Source of the DNA: Mesostigma viride
Lineage: Eukaryota > Streptophyta > Mesostigmatophyceae > Mesostigmatales > Mesostigmataceae
DNA: 64,000 nt
Assembly (NCBI GenBank): GCA_009746045.1
Contig: RPFO01000050.1
Location: 2,097,368 to 2,161,367 of the forward strand
Direction: 5' to 3'
Shown: positions 33,817-46,500 of the stretch, in pieces
How the letters are laid out: every line of letters starts with the position of its first letter
Position numbering within the stretch: the first letter of the stretch is position 1
Program-made: the position numbers and the translations under genes
The notes under the pieces: generated by a model
Seen by the model: only the letters and a program-made list of their open reading frames with translations
What the model was told of the DNA's origin: nothing
Database searches by the model: none

Positions 33817-36800
33817 TCAACCCCTCTTCACCGCTTTCGTTTTGCTCAGGCTGGAATTAGGGACACCCCCACCTGCCTTGAGCATGGTGGGCTTGGCCTG
33901 GATATCCTTGCACTTGGGGATGTGCCTCTCCTGGAAAACAGATGTACCAAGGGAGCACAGGGAGGCAAGATGTACAGGGGTGAATGAGGCAGTCTAACCA
34001 GCACCTAGTCATGGGCAATCACCATGGGAGGGAATATTGGGTACTACATTCCCCGCCGATCTCATTATAGTAAGCATGGGCACAGTTAAATTTTTTGGTG
34101 CGATACTGGATTCCAACACCGGACCTCTTGCATGATTTCGTGACTATAGGGGTCTCCTGATCCGAAGGCATCCCAAGCGATGGCCCGACTGCGAAAAAGC
34201 TCTTTACCGGAGAGCGGTGCAAGTGCGTCCGAAATTCCCTAACATGAACCAGTGGATCGAATCTAACTGCTAGCCCCACAGGGGCGAATGTGAGTAGGAT
34301 TACTACTCACTGGGTCACGCAACGACGGAAGCCGTGCGAAGGTGACTCCCATGGGCACAGTTGTCGACTTTCAACCAAAAAGCTAACCCATACTTCAGCA
34401 ATCATAGTAAGCAAATATAACATGGCAACACATGTACATCCTCTTCTAACCCATATTTCAGCAATCATAGTAAGCAAATATAACATGGCAACACATGTAC
34501 ATCCTCTTCTAACCCATATTTCAGCAATCATAGTAAGCAAATATAACATGGGAACACATGTACATCCTCTTCTAACCCATATTTCAGCAATCATAGTAAG
34601 CAAATATAACATGGGAACACATGTACATCCTCTTCTAACCCATATTTCAGCAATCATAGTAAGCAAATATAACATGGGAACACATGTACATCCTCTTCTA
34701 ACCCATATTTCAGCAATCATAGTAAGCAAATATAACATGGGAACACATGTACATCCTCTTCTAACCCATATTTCAGCAATCATAGTAAGCAAATATAACA
34801 TGGCAACACATGTACATCCTCTTCTAACCCATATTTCAGCAATCATAGTAAGCAAATATAACATGGCAACACATGTACATCCTCTTCTAACCCATATTTC
34901 AGCAATCATAGTAAGCAAATATAACATGGGAACACATGTACATCCTCTTCTTGCACGCCCCGTGCATGCGGTAGCACGGACACGGCGGTATGCACACCGG
35001 CGCTAGATCGAGCGGCAGCTGACCCCACATCACACATGGAAATCAGGAGCGATGGTGCTCCTGTTAGCTGCCGGCCAAGCGGCCCATCCATTCAGTGAAT
35101 GAGTCCTAAAACAGACTTCCAAGTTCAAATATGTGCAAGCAGGAAGAACAATACGAAAGTTACCTTCGCTGACGCCATTATACGCAGAACTGATCCACGC
35201 AGCAACGCCTCAAGGTAAGACACAGATACCATGGGCATTGACTTTCATATGCAAAGCAGCGAAGCAGGTGCGTGCCTGGACAACGCAGCAGGCATGATGA
35301 TCAAGGCCGAGCAGAGGGCCAAAGTCCATCTGGACAACACCCCCTCCACGCCAACCAGACATGCCAACCGATAACCATACTACCATAGCGTGACGGAGAA
35401 AAGAAACTTGTGTATAGGCTGCAAGACGTGCCCAGCAACCGAGTTGAGAATCATGCACGTCGCTAACCAAATCCACTTGTGCCTCCTAGATAGAACATAT
35501 CTAAATATTGTCAATCATATAAGCTGTACAAATCGAGACGGGAGCGATGGCCGGATGTGAGTGGGGACATTGGCGTGCATGCATAACAAGACTGAGGGAG
35601 CCAGCTGTGTCAGTATGCACTGACTGCACCAAGCCAACAGTAACCCGCCAACTGGATCTCGAATAGCCGATCCGATCCACCTCAAGTACAAACAGGCTAA
35701 GAGAAGAGACGCGTGCCAAGACCACACGTACCCCGGCCGTCTGGTTGAACCGGCGGTTGCAGTGGGGGCACTGGAGCATGCTAGGGTCCGGCGCGCTCTG
35801 CACCACAGGAAGGTCCCTGATGTCCTTGCCCGCCTTGAGCTGGAGCAAGAGAGAATGGCAGGCCAAAGCGCCAGGCACATGCACAGTTCCACATGGGCAG
35901 CCACATGGTCAGCCGTGCCTGACGTTGCTAGGCAGTAAATAGCAAATAATTTTAGCTTTTGTACTGAGCCTATTGGCCAGTATGCCAACCTGGTAATCCG
36001 GCAAAGGAACTTACTACCCGATTCATACCCTAGTCCTAAATGTGTGGAGGGCCCAGCTAGCAGCCTAGTCAAAGATGTGAAGCATACAGAAAACTGCTGC
36101 CATCCCCCGTTGGATATGCCCAGCCAATGCCCACCCAGTCAGGAAGAAATGCCAGATCCAGCAAGCAATAACCAGGTTCGAACATATGACATGCTACACT
36201 GCTAGAGCGAGTTCTGAGCGGATGAGTCATACCATGCATCGTTGTTATCTGTAATGAAGTGCATGCCGCAGTAGGCACTGAGCTCACATGTTCAAAGTCC
36301 TTATATGAAACTCGCGTGTTTGCAGTGAGTGCTCCAAGTAGATATCTACAGCGAGCTTTTACAAAGAGTATTCGCAGTGACTTTCGCAGTGCGTGTTCCC
36401 AGTGGAAATTCCCGGAGTGTCTTCCGAGTGACTGTCCACAATACATGTTCACAAGCCCACTCACATGTTCAGACACCAAGCGCGACTGCCGCATGGCTTC
36501 CCGCAGCGCCTCGCTCTGTGCCTTCCACTCCGCTTTCTTCTCAGCAGCAGACTTGCCGCCGGCTGCCGCCTTCGCTGGTGTTGCCGCCGGGGCCTTCTTG
36601 GTGCTCTGCTATGCGGGGGTTGGACGTGGTGGGTGATACATGCATGGGCGCACGTCAGAGACACTGTTGGTACCACACAGGCTTTGACCACAAGACCTCT
36701 AACAAGATTTCGCGACTACAAGGGTCTCCTGATCCCACGGCGTCCCAGACTAGAGCCCAACTGCGAAAAAAGGCTCTTTACCAGAGAGCGGTGTCAGTGT

Positions 36801-39800
36801 GTCTGAAATTCCCCAATACATACCCGTGGAACGAATCTAACTGCTAGCCCCAGGGGGACAAGTGTCAGTGGTTGGTGATACCGGCACGGATGAGTAAGTA
36901 CTTGCGTGTCATGTGCATAGGTAATTTTACTGGCACGGATGCATGCCAGCAAATTGTGTTACATCCTTACATGCCAGGGTGTTGCTGCGTAGGGAGCCTC
37001 ACAGTGAAAGGCAGTGACAGGTACATGTTTTCAGGGAAAGGGGCACACCAGGCCAGAGGGAGGGACGAAGGGAGGGAGGGAGGGAGGGAGGGAGGGAGGG
37101 AGGAGGGAGGGAGGGAGGGAGGGAGGGAGGGAGGGAGGGAGGGAGGGAGGAGGGAGGGAGGGAGGGAGGGAGGGAGGGAGGGAGGAGGAGGGAGGGAGGG
37201 AGGGAGGGAGGGAGGGAGGGAGGGAGGGAGGGAGGGAGGGAGGGAGGGAGGGAGGGAGGGAGGGAGGGAGGGGGAGGAGGGAGGGAGGGAGGGAGGGAGG
37301 AGGGAGGGAGGGAGGGAGGGAGGGAGGGAGGGAGGGAGGAGGGAGGGAGGGAGGGAGGGAGGAGGGAGGAGGGAGGGGGAGGAGGAGGAGGGAGGGAGGG
37401 AGGGAGGGGACTGCCCTCCTATCCTATAGTCCGCTACTGACCTCCTATTCATCAATGGGTCAATATGCCCCAGGCTATCACCCAGGTGGATAGAGCGCTC
37501 TGTGGCCTGCCCACTTGCGGCAGTGAGAGAAGCTAGGGCGCCCTCTCTCCTCGTTGAGTATGTAGGGTTAAAGGTTCCTTTACTCTGTATTGGCACCCAC
37601 GTGACGCAGTCACGTGCTTATTAATTATTAATTATTAATCACCCAGGCTACCCCCCAGGATCTTTGAAAAGGCCATATACCTAATTCTAGCTTTCCAAGC
37701 AATTCTACTATGATACTCCAAACAGGCTCACCTGACTACACTGCTAGCCTGTGGGTGCATACAAGCATGTATACTGTGTGCGCACACCCAGGCCCACGCC
37801 CATACCTGCGCCACAAACTTGGCCTGCTCCGTGCCCTCCACACGCATCTCTGTCGTGTTGAACACCTTGCGCTTTTCTTGGAACACCTGCAGGGTGGTGG
37901 GACAGGGGTGGGAAAGGGCAGGGGTGGGAAAGGACAGGGGGGTGCCAGAGAACGGTCGGCAAGAATGTAGGCAAGGACAGAGTAGGTAGGAGGATCAGCG
38001 AGGGCAGCCAACCTTGAGATTCACGTACTTCACTAAGCATGGATAAGCCGGCTGGGGCATGCCCAGCATCTCAAAACGTACCATCCATGACAAGGCTGAC
38101 ATCCCCTCCTTCTCAATGCCCAACATGCCTCCATGGGCTCTGTGCGTGGGCCAGGTGTACTCCATGGTTGACACCCCACACTCACCTTCTTGCAAACGCG
38201 TTGGTGCACGTTGAGCGCCTTCTCGTTAAACTTGCGCCCGCACCCGTCGCACTCGAACAGCTCCAGCGGAGCGTCCACGTCCGCCTCCGGGGGCAGCGAG
38301 GATGCCGCAAAGGGAGACGCGCCGCCAAAGGGGTTCCCAGAGGACCTGGTGTGGTGGCCATGTAACCAATGGACGTAAGCATTTACGGCAACGTGGGGGC
38401 AAAAGATGCGCAAGGGCAGCAGATAAAAGCCAGCGTTAGTACATGATCTTGGTCTGTTGCAGCAATATGGTGGTTAGGGACTAGTATGTAAATTAACCCC
38501 AAGAGTGCGGAATCGCCCACGCGAGGCCTGGGGGCGTGACAGGCATCAGGGGAATGTATGTAATACCTCGCAAGGTAGGTTGACGTGCTCATGGCAGATC
38601 CTGCAGAGGATCAGCTATGCTTGCTACTGTGCAGGTGGCACAGTAGCCGCAGGAACTGGGGAACTCACAACGATGCGAACGGAGGCCAGGGCCAACCAGG
38701 GGTCGAAAAGGGGTCGAAAAGGGGTCGAAAAGGGGTCGAAAAGGGGTCGAAAAGGGATCGAAAAGGGGTCGAAAAGGGGTCCTAAGGGGGTCGCAACGGG
38801 ACAGTAAAAGGGTTGAAAAAGGAGCTGGGAAAATGGTCAAGATAACGCCATCGTGCGCGCGGCCCACAGCAACATGCACGCACCCAACTGATTGTCGCTC
38901 TCGCCCACGGTACCTGATCGGCGCATCTTCCACTGAACGTGGCGGACCGGACGAAGCTGGAGGGCCCGAGGAGGACGCCGAGGGGGGTCGCCGGCCACCC
39001 GGCAGGATGGCCCGGATAAACCCTCCAATGCCCCCGCCCCCGCCTCCCTCACGGCTGTTGGGCCGTTGCTGGCCTGGGGTGGACGCTTGCTGCGCGGGCC
39101 GCCCCGCTGTGGGTGCCGGGGAGGCAAAAGCGCCGTTCTGGCCGGGGTTGGAGGACACCATGCTGTCCCCTGCGGAGGGACGACCCGACTGGAACGGGTT
39201 AGCTTCCCTGGAAGGTGTCCGTGCCGCCCGGGGCGATTCCTTCATCTTGCTCTTGAGAAGAGCCAGCTTAGCCGGTGGCTGCCCGGCCTGAGGAGGCTGC
39301 TCCGCCAAGGCCCCGCTGCCTCTACCGCCCCGGATCGGTGCCGGCCGGTTGGCCGTGCTGTCATCCGCATCGGGGGCCGCGCCCAGGTAGCTCCCTGTAT
39401 CGTCGCTGTTCCATTCAGGCCGGGGAGGGGTGCGGGTGGCAGCCGCGGGGGCGGCTCGTCGGCTCGGTTTCTTGGGCATCTCGGGGGGGGGCTCGTTTTC
39501 GTCGTCCCATGTGGAACCAATGCCGCCGCCGCCCCCGCCACCGCCCACTGGCACGTCATCAAACGAGCTGTTCCATTCTGGCTTGGGTGGGGCACGGCTG
39601 CCAGAAGCCACGCGGCGGGTACCGCGCACGGGCAGCTGGGTGTCGGCGATGCCTGCGGCGTTGGACTCGGGCTGCGTGTTGGGCCGGACGCCAGGGGAGG
39701 GGCACCAGTCCTCGCCGCGGGACTTCATGTGCTGGCCCAGGGAGTCGGAACGGCCCGTGGGGGACACGACGGGGCCGGATGAGTCACCAAAGCCTTCGCC

Positions 39801-41931
39801 ATAGCTGCAAGGGACGCAATCATGGAGATAATGACATCCGGGAATGATGGACATGAGGTTATCATGGACATGCAGGAATAGTGGGCATGCGGGAATAGTG
39901 GGCATGCGGGAATAGTGGGCATGCAGGAATAGTGGGCATGCGGGAATAGTGGGCATGCGGGAATAGTGGGGATGCGGGAATAGTGGGCATGCGGGAATAG
40001 TGGGCATGCGGGAATAGTGGGCATGCGGGAATAGTGGGCATGCGGGAATAGTGGGCATGCGGGAATAGTGGGCATGCGGGAATAGTGGGCATGCGGGAAT
40101 AGTGGGGATGCGGGAATAGTGGGCATGCGGGAATAGTGGGCATGCGGGAATAGTGGGCATGCGGGAATAGTGGGCATGCGGGAATAGTGGGCATGCGGGA
40201 ATAGTGGGCATGCGGGAATAGTGGGCATGCGGGACACCAGTGGATACCATCAGAAGAGGGCCACAATAAAAGCAGGGTGTTCAGCCATGTTCTCGGGCAT
40301 ACATCAGCGATGCTTGGAGAAGTCTTCGCCTATTGCCCGTGATCAAAGTCGACTCGCTTTAACAACTGCGCAAGCCAAGGGGGCAGTCTACAACAGACCC
40401 TTCACAAAGGATGAGATTCCCATGGGCAGCTGGCACTGGTTGCCGTGCGAAGGCGTAGACAGTGTGGGAGGCTGGCCAGGGACATTGAGAGGTGTGGGTG
40501 GTGTTGGCCGTCTGGGTGTCATGGCACCATGGTCACGATCGGCACGGAGAGCACGACAGGCACGATGGGCACGATGGGCAAGAAGGGCACGAAGAGGATA
40601 TTTGTGTGTGGGCACTATGGTCATTATGCATAGGAGGCACCTGTGGGCACGCTAGATGGGCAATATGGATGAACGGCGGCGATGTGGGCATACAGAGAGG
40701 ACGAGCTACCATGGTCCGGATTCTCCCGATTAATGGCCTGAGCTGGATGTGTCCTTGATACACAGAGCAGACCTGCAGCACGACACACCGGGTAGCAACT
40801 TGATGTGGCAGTAGGTCACAGCTACGTCTCATGCCATTGCAACCTTCGCTACTGAACGCCTCTCATGTATACCCCCATGTGTAAATATACTCCATACGCA
40901 TGTGGACGTACGAGTACAGGTATACTCTACGAGCGTGCCCCACATGCACATGTCACCCACCTGCGCCCATGATGACGTATGCACCCATGTCAGCATGACC
41001 TTGCTCAACACCATCGCACCTGTCTTGTCATGTGCTTATGAATCTAAACCACCTGGACAGTGCCGCCCACGGGCATGAGCACACAGCCGGAATGGTCAGC
41101 ACCTACTTGTCTCGCGACGAGGGCCTCGGGATAGCGCGCCCGCCCGATGAGCTCATGTACGAGTCCAACGAGTCGCTACCGCCGCCCGCAACCGTGAGGT
41201 GCAGTCCACCGCCCCCAGACGCACGTCGCCCCACGGTGGCCTTTTTCAGCTGCAGCTGAGCAAGCCTCTCCCGTAGCATCGCCTCCTCACGCTCGATCTG
41301 GGAGAGATCATCGTCCCCAGGGTCTGCCGACTGGAACTGCTGTCGTGCAGGGCCACTCGTGGCGGTATCTGAGTCATCGCTGTCACATAGGCTCCCGCTG
41401 CCGCCAATAGTGGAATCCTGGCGTACGCGGTTGGTGGGCCCTGTGGGTACCGGTCGAGGCTTTGGCATGGATGGGCCGGCGTCCGGTTTCCGGTCGGGAG
41501 TGGGCTGGGCTCCGGGCGGGCCGTCGCCCCAAGAATCGGGCCCGGAGCCCCACATAAGGGGCGCGGCCTTTTGCGGCGTGGCATTTTGCTTGGCTTGAAG
41601 GCGGTCGGCACTCTCGCGGATTCGGGTTTCCTTGAGCTGCATTACAGGAAAGCATGAGGAACCGCACGGAGCGGCCAATTTTTAAAGAAGGAAGACAGCC
41701 AGCTTTAGCCTGGATGCCCGTGCTTGACATTTTCTTGATAACACGAGGGTCGAAAGCTTGCTTCACCAGTCAAGCAAACAAACGTGGTATCGTCAGACGT
41801 CGAAATGGGAGATTGTGAAGCTTGCCTCCAGGACATAATAATCTCACTAGGCTTACCTCCTTAGCCTTGGCCAGCTTTTCTTGCCGTTGTTTGGCCCATT
41901 CCGTCGCAGCGCTTGCGTTACGGTGTTGCAT
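33817..41931 (-). CDS. ZC2HC1-type C2HC zinc-finger protein, complete, eight exons
   Basis: Exons (minus strand): 41931-41857, 41636-41107, 39804-38914, 38345-38186, 37886-37806, 36605-36465, 35839-35732 and 33930-33817. All junctions are GT-AG and all phases agree (0, 2, 2, 0, 0, 0, 0), giving 2100 nt or 699 residues. The start is MQHRNASAATEWAKQRQ. Residues about 10-45 and the end of exon 2 (IEREEAMLRERLAQLQLKK) look like coiled coil; about 50-490 is disordered and Pro/Gly/Ser-rich with two PEWNS phrases. Finger 1 has C531, C534, H546, C550; finger 2 has C650, C653, H665, C669 in the signature CPHCNRRFNQTAGERHIPKC, rebuilt across intron 7. Between them, RKVFNTTEMRVEGTEQ and a WKAQSEALREAMR helix also fit ZC2HC1/FAM164 proteins. 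Those are usually about 300 residues, so the long N-terminus is unusual. The family binds zinc and its function is poorly known. Confidence 0.93.
34110..34285. repeat. SINE-like dispersed repeat, copy 1 (intron 7)
   Basis: About 170 bp similar in direct orientation to 36690-36850, sharing GGGTCTCCTGATCC, CTCTTTACC-GAGAGCGGTG and GAATCTAACTGCTAGCCCCA. On the minus strand GATTCGATCC vaguely resembles a pol III B box, so a tRNA-derived origin is possible but unproven. Confidence 0.65.
34385..34951. repeat. 63-bp minisatellite, nine copies (intron 7)
   Basis: Exact 63-bp period, nearly identical units. The main variant is GCAACA versus GGAACA in the pattern of copies 1-2, 3-6, 7-8 and 9. The unit is a multiple of three and open on both strands, which makes misleading 206- and 238-residue frames. 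Confidence 0.97.
36690..36850. repeat. SINE-like dispersed repeat, copy 2 (intron 5)
   Basis: Partner of the copy at 34110-34285; about four in five bases match by eye. Followed shortly by AGTAAGTACTTGCGTGTCATG-like DNA that also occurs at the 3' end of the LINE at 49.25 kb. Confidence 0.65.
37071..37408. repeat. (GGGA)n array (intron 5)
   Basis: About 340 bp of GGGA with occasional GGA units. On the sense strand of the ZC2HC1 gene it is a TCCC polypyrimidine tract. Confidence 0.97.
37598..37642 (+). repeat. CACGTGAC hairpin with (ATTA)n tail, copy 2
   Basis: The perfect stem CACGTGAC-GCA-GTCACGTG is identical to that at 3847-3865 and is again followed directly by an ATTAATT tail. Confidence 0.8.
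38698..38790. repeat. 11-bp minisatellite (intron 3)
   Basis: About eight units of GGGGTCGAAAA; sense strand TTTTCGACCCC. Confidence 0.93.
39868..40232. repeat. 18-bp minisatellite (intron 2)
   Basis: About 20 units of GGGCATGCGGGAATAGTG. On the sense strand it stays open into exon 3, so automatic translation would add a false His/Tyr-rich N-terminus; the acceptor at 39805 separates them. Confidence 0.95.
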
Positions 41932-43534
41932 ACTGTCAGTTCAAGTGATGTGGCACCGGAAATGGGGATCACGAGAATAGCTTTCAAGTGAAGGGTGCAA
42001 CGAGCACGCCGGCCTTTTTTGCTCGTCCTTCACTAGGGCACTAGCCGAGGGGGAGCAAAGTCCCAGAAGCTTCTGTGGGATCCATCGCCACTGATGCACT
42101 CGTGCAGGCTTCCTTGCCGGAAATCAAACCAATGCACTCCATTAATTGTCAGCTTCCCCAACGCTCATTCCAACATGATATTGAAGGAGGATTCATGGGA
42201 GATTCATCCTTGTATGTTGCTCAACTCCCCAATGCCCGAGTAAGCTCCCATAACCACACAGGATGGTGTAAACTGTACAGTTGCAAGTTTACGAGGGGGC
42301 CAGTGTCCATGCATTTAATTAGGCATTGACGAGCTTGGTTGTGGGTACAGTATACATATCTCGAGCCCTGCTCGAGCTCATGATTGATCATGATGACTTG
42401 GGCGAGTAAAGCCATGACTCGACGCGAGACTGTCGTGAGTGCGTCATTGATCATTCCAGTGTCCACCTTTTCCGTTCCTCGCATCCAATAAAAAGTGCGA
42501 TTCACAACCTCATCCGTATACAAAGCGTACTTTCAGGATCAGCCTTGTTGTCCCTGTCTTGGCCCCCACAAGCTACAGTACAGTACCCTGTCGTACCCTG
42601 TCGGGAATACAGTACAGTGTACAGTACCTACATGTAAACTCAACTCAACTCAACTCAACGCATGCCAGCGATCAGCTGCCGGAGGCTGCCAGCTCCGCAT
42701 GTGCTGGCAGCCAAAACTTCCGATCAACCACAGTCGACCACCCAATGTGTGGAAATGCGAAAAGCCATAGCCAACATGAAATGGCGCACGCAACCTCATG
42801 CTCATTAATGGTCGAGTTGCTTATTCGAGAGTATGCGCGTGTCTTGATCAATCGTGAATTCCGGAGGGGTGGAGGGAAGGGCCGTTCCGATGCGGGGGCA
42901 AGAGGTGTCGAAAACTATCTTGCAATATGTCTGGATAGACTTGCTACTCGTGTTACTCGTATCAATGGAGGTTTCCGGCGTTTGCTTCCGCTTCAGGAGT
43001 ATAATTTTTATGACGTTATCGACTGTAGCTTGTTGGATAGCCAGTAATAATGCTCGAGAGCAAATCGGTTTGAAGCACGCGCCATGGTAATGACTACAAG
43101 TCGTATGCCCCTATCTGTCTAATAGATAATTAACCCGAATTCCCCTTATGGCGGAAAGTGCTGCCCTGGTACCATTTGGATTGATCCCTTCCACATTATG
43201 TGTATCAGAGCGGCAGCGCAGGCTTTACAACTTGCAAGCGGTACGTTGAGTTATGGTTCACAGCGTGGCCATGTCTTCAGGCACTGCCAGTGTTTTTTAC
43301 TGGCGTCAACCAATCCGAAATTATTTCGTTGACTCGTGGGCAGCGGGATGTTCTGCTGTACTGCTTTCCTCAGAGTATAGTAAATAACGTCGCGGCGACA
43401 AAGGAGGCGTTTCGGTGCTCAAGAACTGAGCTGCTACTGGCATCTCGTGAGGTCGGCTACATCGTTATTAAAACTAGTTTACGTTTCGCCTCATCTGATT
43501 TCGCATTTAACATACACCTTTTACCTTTCAAGAC
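41932..43534. promoter_or_regulatory. Spacer between divergent genes
   Basis: About 1.6 kb between the ZC2HC1 start (minus) and the orphan gene (plus); it must contain both promoters unless further 5' exons exist. An (ACTCA)n microsatellite at about 42637-42660 and GTACAGTAC-type palindromes at 42580-42630 are seen; no clear core promoter. Confidence 0.3.
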
Positions 43535-46500
43535 ATGGCTCAAACAAATTTTAGGAAGCATGAAGCATGTGTTTTTGCACCGTTTGGTTTTGTACATCAT
43601 CCAGGCCGCGGAGATCTTTTCTACTTTGGCACAATGTCTCATAAAGCTGGTCTCCAAGACAACGCCAGGCTTGCGGCACCAGGGCGATCGGCAGGTGGAT
43701 TCATTAACCAAAGTAAGCTTCGGTACACGGTTTTCGTTTCTCTATTGCAAGAATTGTCGTCCTGATGTTTACCTTTCAGTCGCAATAGCCCGCCAATACC
43801 TCCTATTCTATTGTATGTTATTCGCGATTCCAGTGCATTCTGCATAGTGCTTTCTGTTTGAATGCAAAGCTGCACTAAGGTGTTGTAACCTTTTTTCCCT
43901 TGGAGTGCATGTGCAGGTCAATGTCAGCGATCTGGGTGTGCCAGCGCGCCCAAAGCATTTGGCAAGGTTGGTACAGTTGTTGTTTGTACGCCTTCAATTT
44001 TGTGCTAAATGAGGAGCCCTTCAGGTTGTTCGTCTGCAGTTCCTTGTAGTTCTAAAGATGGGTGGGGTTAGGGTTGTTTTAGGGGCCCAACCCTTTCAGC
44101 ATGCTTTTAGCTATTCAAGCAGGCATTTCTAGCACTTCCATGTGTAGCTAGATGTCTTTGCTGAGCTCAGTTGATATAGCAAGCTAAGCTGTTGACTGGC
44201 AATGCTTGTTGGAAGGATTCACTTTTTGGTCTGAAGTTTTAAATTGTGTCCAGCGGCTGCCTAAGTACTCTGTCTCATTTGTTTTCTTTTCTCCTGAAAT
44301 AGATTTTCTGCCAACATGGTTATGGTGCTACCTTAGGCAATCTTCCCAAATGGTTATGGTGACTGATAACACCTTAGGGAACGGCTGCTAGCAACAGCTG
44401 CTTTATACTAACGGCTGCATGAGCACATACCCATATGGGTATATTAACAAGCTATATAACATTACGGGAAATGGCCTGGTAACAGGGGCAATTCTACAAT
44501 AGGCAGCGGAAATGACAACCACCCTAGTCTCATGTTGTCCTCATGATCGAATGCATGCCTGAGTTGCCTTCATGCAGGAACCTTAGGGCAGAGCTGAGCA
44601 TTGTCGGAGACCGCGGCCATCACAGCCTCTTGTACGGGGGTGCATGCGCACAAGAGCCGCCACGCCGCTTGCCGTTTTCTCCACTCAGGCCATCCGGCTC
44701 TCAGGTGAGAGAATTCAGAGAATTCACAGGTGTCTGTGGTTTGTCCTGATGGGCTTAGCTTTTCTGGCTTTTTACAGTCTTCCAGCATATCTTCTTCACT
44801 GGCCCATGTAACCAGTGGTTGGGAATTTTCTCGACGAAACATAAAGCTGAATATCTTATCTGTATGATTTGTCAAACTTGTGAATCACTGTCTTGATGGA
44901 TTGTCAATATCAGCCTGCCACGTACCCTGTGGAAGGGGAATGTGCTCGCTTACCCAGCCCGTCTGTACGATCCTTACTGTGTTTCTTGCATTGCAGAGGC
45001 ACCGACTATATGAGGGCATAACAAGTGTGAAGTCCCTCCGTGCAGATTTTTCAGGACTGCAATGTACGTATGATGCGGTTTGTTCAGCGTGGACCGTGCT
45101 TGCCATTCAAGCTGCTCACTATATGCTCATTATTGCCTTTACTAACCAGCATAACAAGTGACTTCTCCTATAATGATAATCACTGCCTTCATGGCCCGTG
45201 TTCCGTGATGCATCGTGTTCCCAATAGTTCCTCATAATTAGATTGCAATTGGATGTAAACCTTCCTGTTTTACCAGCACAAATACTCTTTCAATTAGGTT
45301 GGCAACAAATGTGTGGTGCAAGTGGATAGTTAGCTGTTTTGTAAGAAATGACGATATATGTAGCATTATGGTACCATGTGCAGCCAGTACGAATGAATTG
45401 TATTGAAGCCTGCGCTTGAATTAGGTGAGCCTGCGCAAGGTCACCCAGGCCAGGGCTGAATACAAGTCACATTGCCAAGCGCTTGATGTGCTTAATGTTT
45501 CGGCAGCCAATCCATCTCCCTAACAACATGACTGCGAGCTGGGTTTGGCATGGTTTGCCCTTTCTCCAGTCACTTAACATACATATTCATTCTGGGCGAC
45601 TTCATTCCAGTCTGCTGCATATTGCACCACTATCTTTGCACACTCATAATCATAAATCAATCACTTACTTTTTGCATACACAGGCCTGTATATGTCTTGT
45701 GTAGCTGATTTTTTTCTCAGAGAGTTTAACGATACTGTAGAAAGGTGTAAGCCAGGTAGGTGTCCCATTTTTGGACCTGTGATTTTTCTTAAGGGCACCA
45801 CTACCTTGACGCCAAGCATTTCACAACAAACATGGGCTTAAAAGCAGCATTGCACAATTCAAAGTTGCAAAGATTATATTCCGTGATAATGGCCACATGC
45901 ACAGTTCCTTGGGGCGAACAAACTGTCTGGCGTGTCACATCCGGAGCTGACAGATGATCTGCCTTTATTTGCCTCATACATCCTAGTCCTCACCGAGCAG
46001 CACACAGTGTGAAGATCGATTCCAAGCAGTCAAACCTGACCGAAGTGCAGACGCCCACTATCCCTGGCAGCTTCTTACCTCACATTAATAATGTGCTTGT
46101 TTTCCCCTTAATTTTGCTGCTGCTGCGGCGGCCATTGCTGCCGTTCTGACATGTAAAGTAGGGTATTCACGCTCTTTTTTATATATATGACAACATGAAT
46201 AAGAAGCATGATATCTTGCTTGTTATTCATGTCTTTGTTAATATAGCGTACAAGTAGCTGATGCAAGTAGTTCGGAGGCCCTTGCTTTGTGAGGATTTTT
46301 CAGATTTCCACATTGTCAGGTTTTTTTTTTTTTTTTTTTTTTTCTTGAGAGCATCATCTAGATATTGATGAAGGGTTGAACAGTCATGTGACATGACATT
46401 TTAATTCTGGCTCTGCATGTGCTGTATTGATACTTCCTGCAGATGAGCTGGCCACTTACCTGAAAGAAACATGCCAGATGCTTGAATGCCTGTGGCACAC

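Noticed and set aside
34110-34285. tRNA gene
   Set aside because: No cloverleaf and no convincing A box; at most a tRNA-derived repeat.
34385-34951. CRISPR-like array
   Set aside because: Units are contiguous with no variable spacers, the host is eukaryotic, and the array is inside an intron.
37995-38030. Micro-exon (VKYVNLK) in the zinc-finger gene
   Set aside because: Exon 4 joins exon 5 in phase without it, and the joined protein matches the family better.
39725-40266. His/Tyr/Pro repeat protein (HYSRMPTIPACPLFP)
   Set aside because: An 18-bp intronic minisatellite upstream of the exon 3 acceptor; phase analysis places the exon start at 39804.
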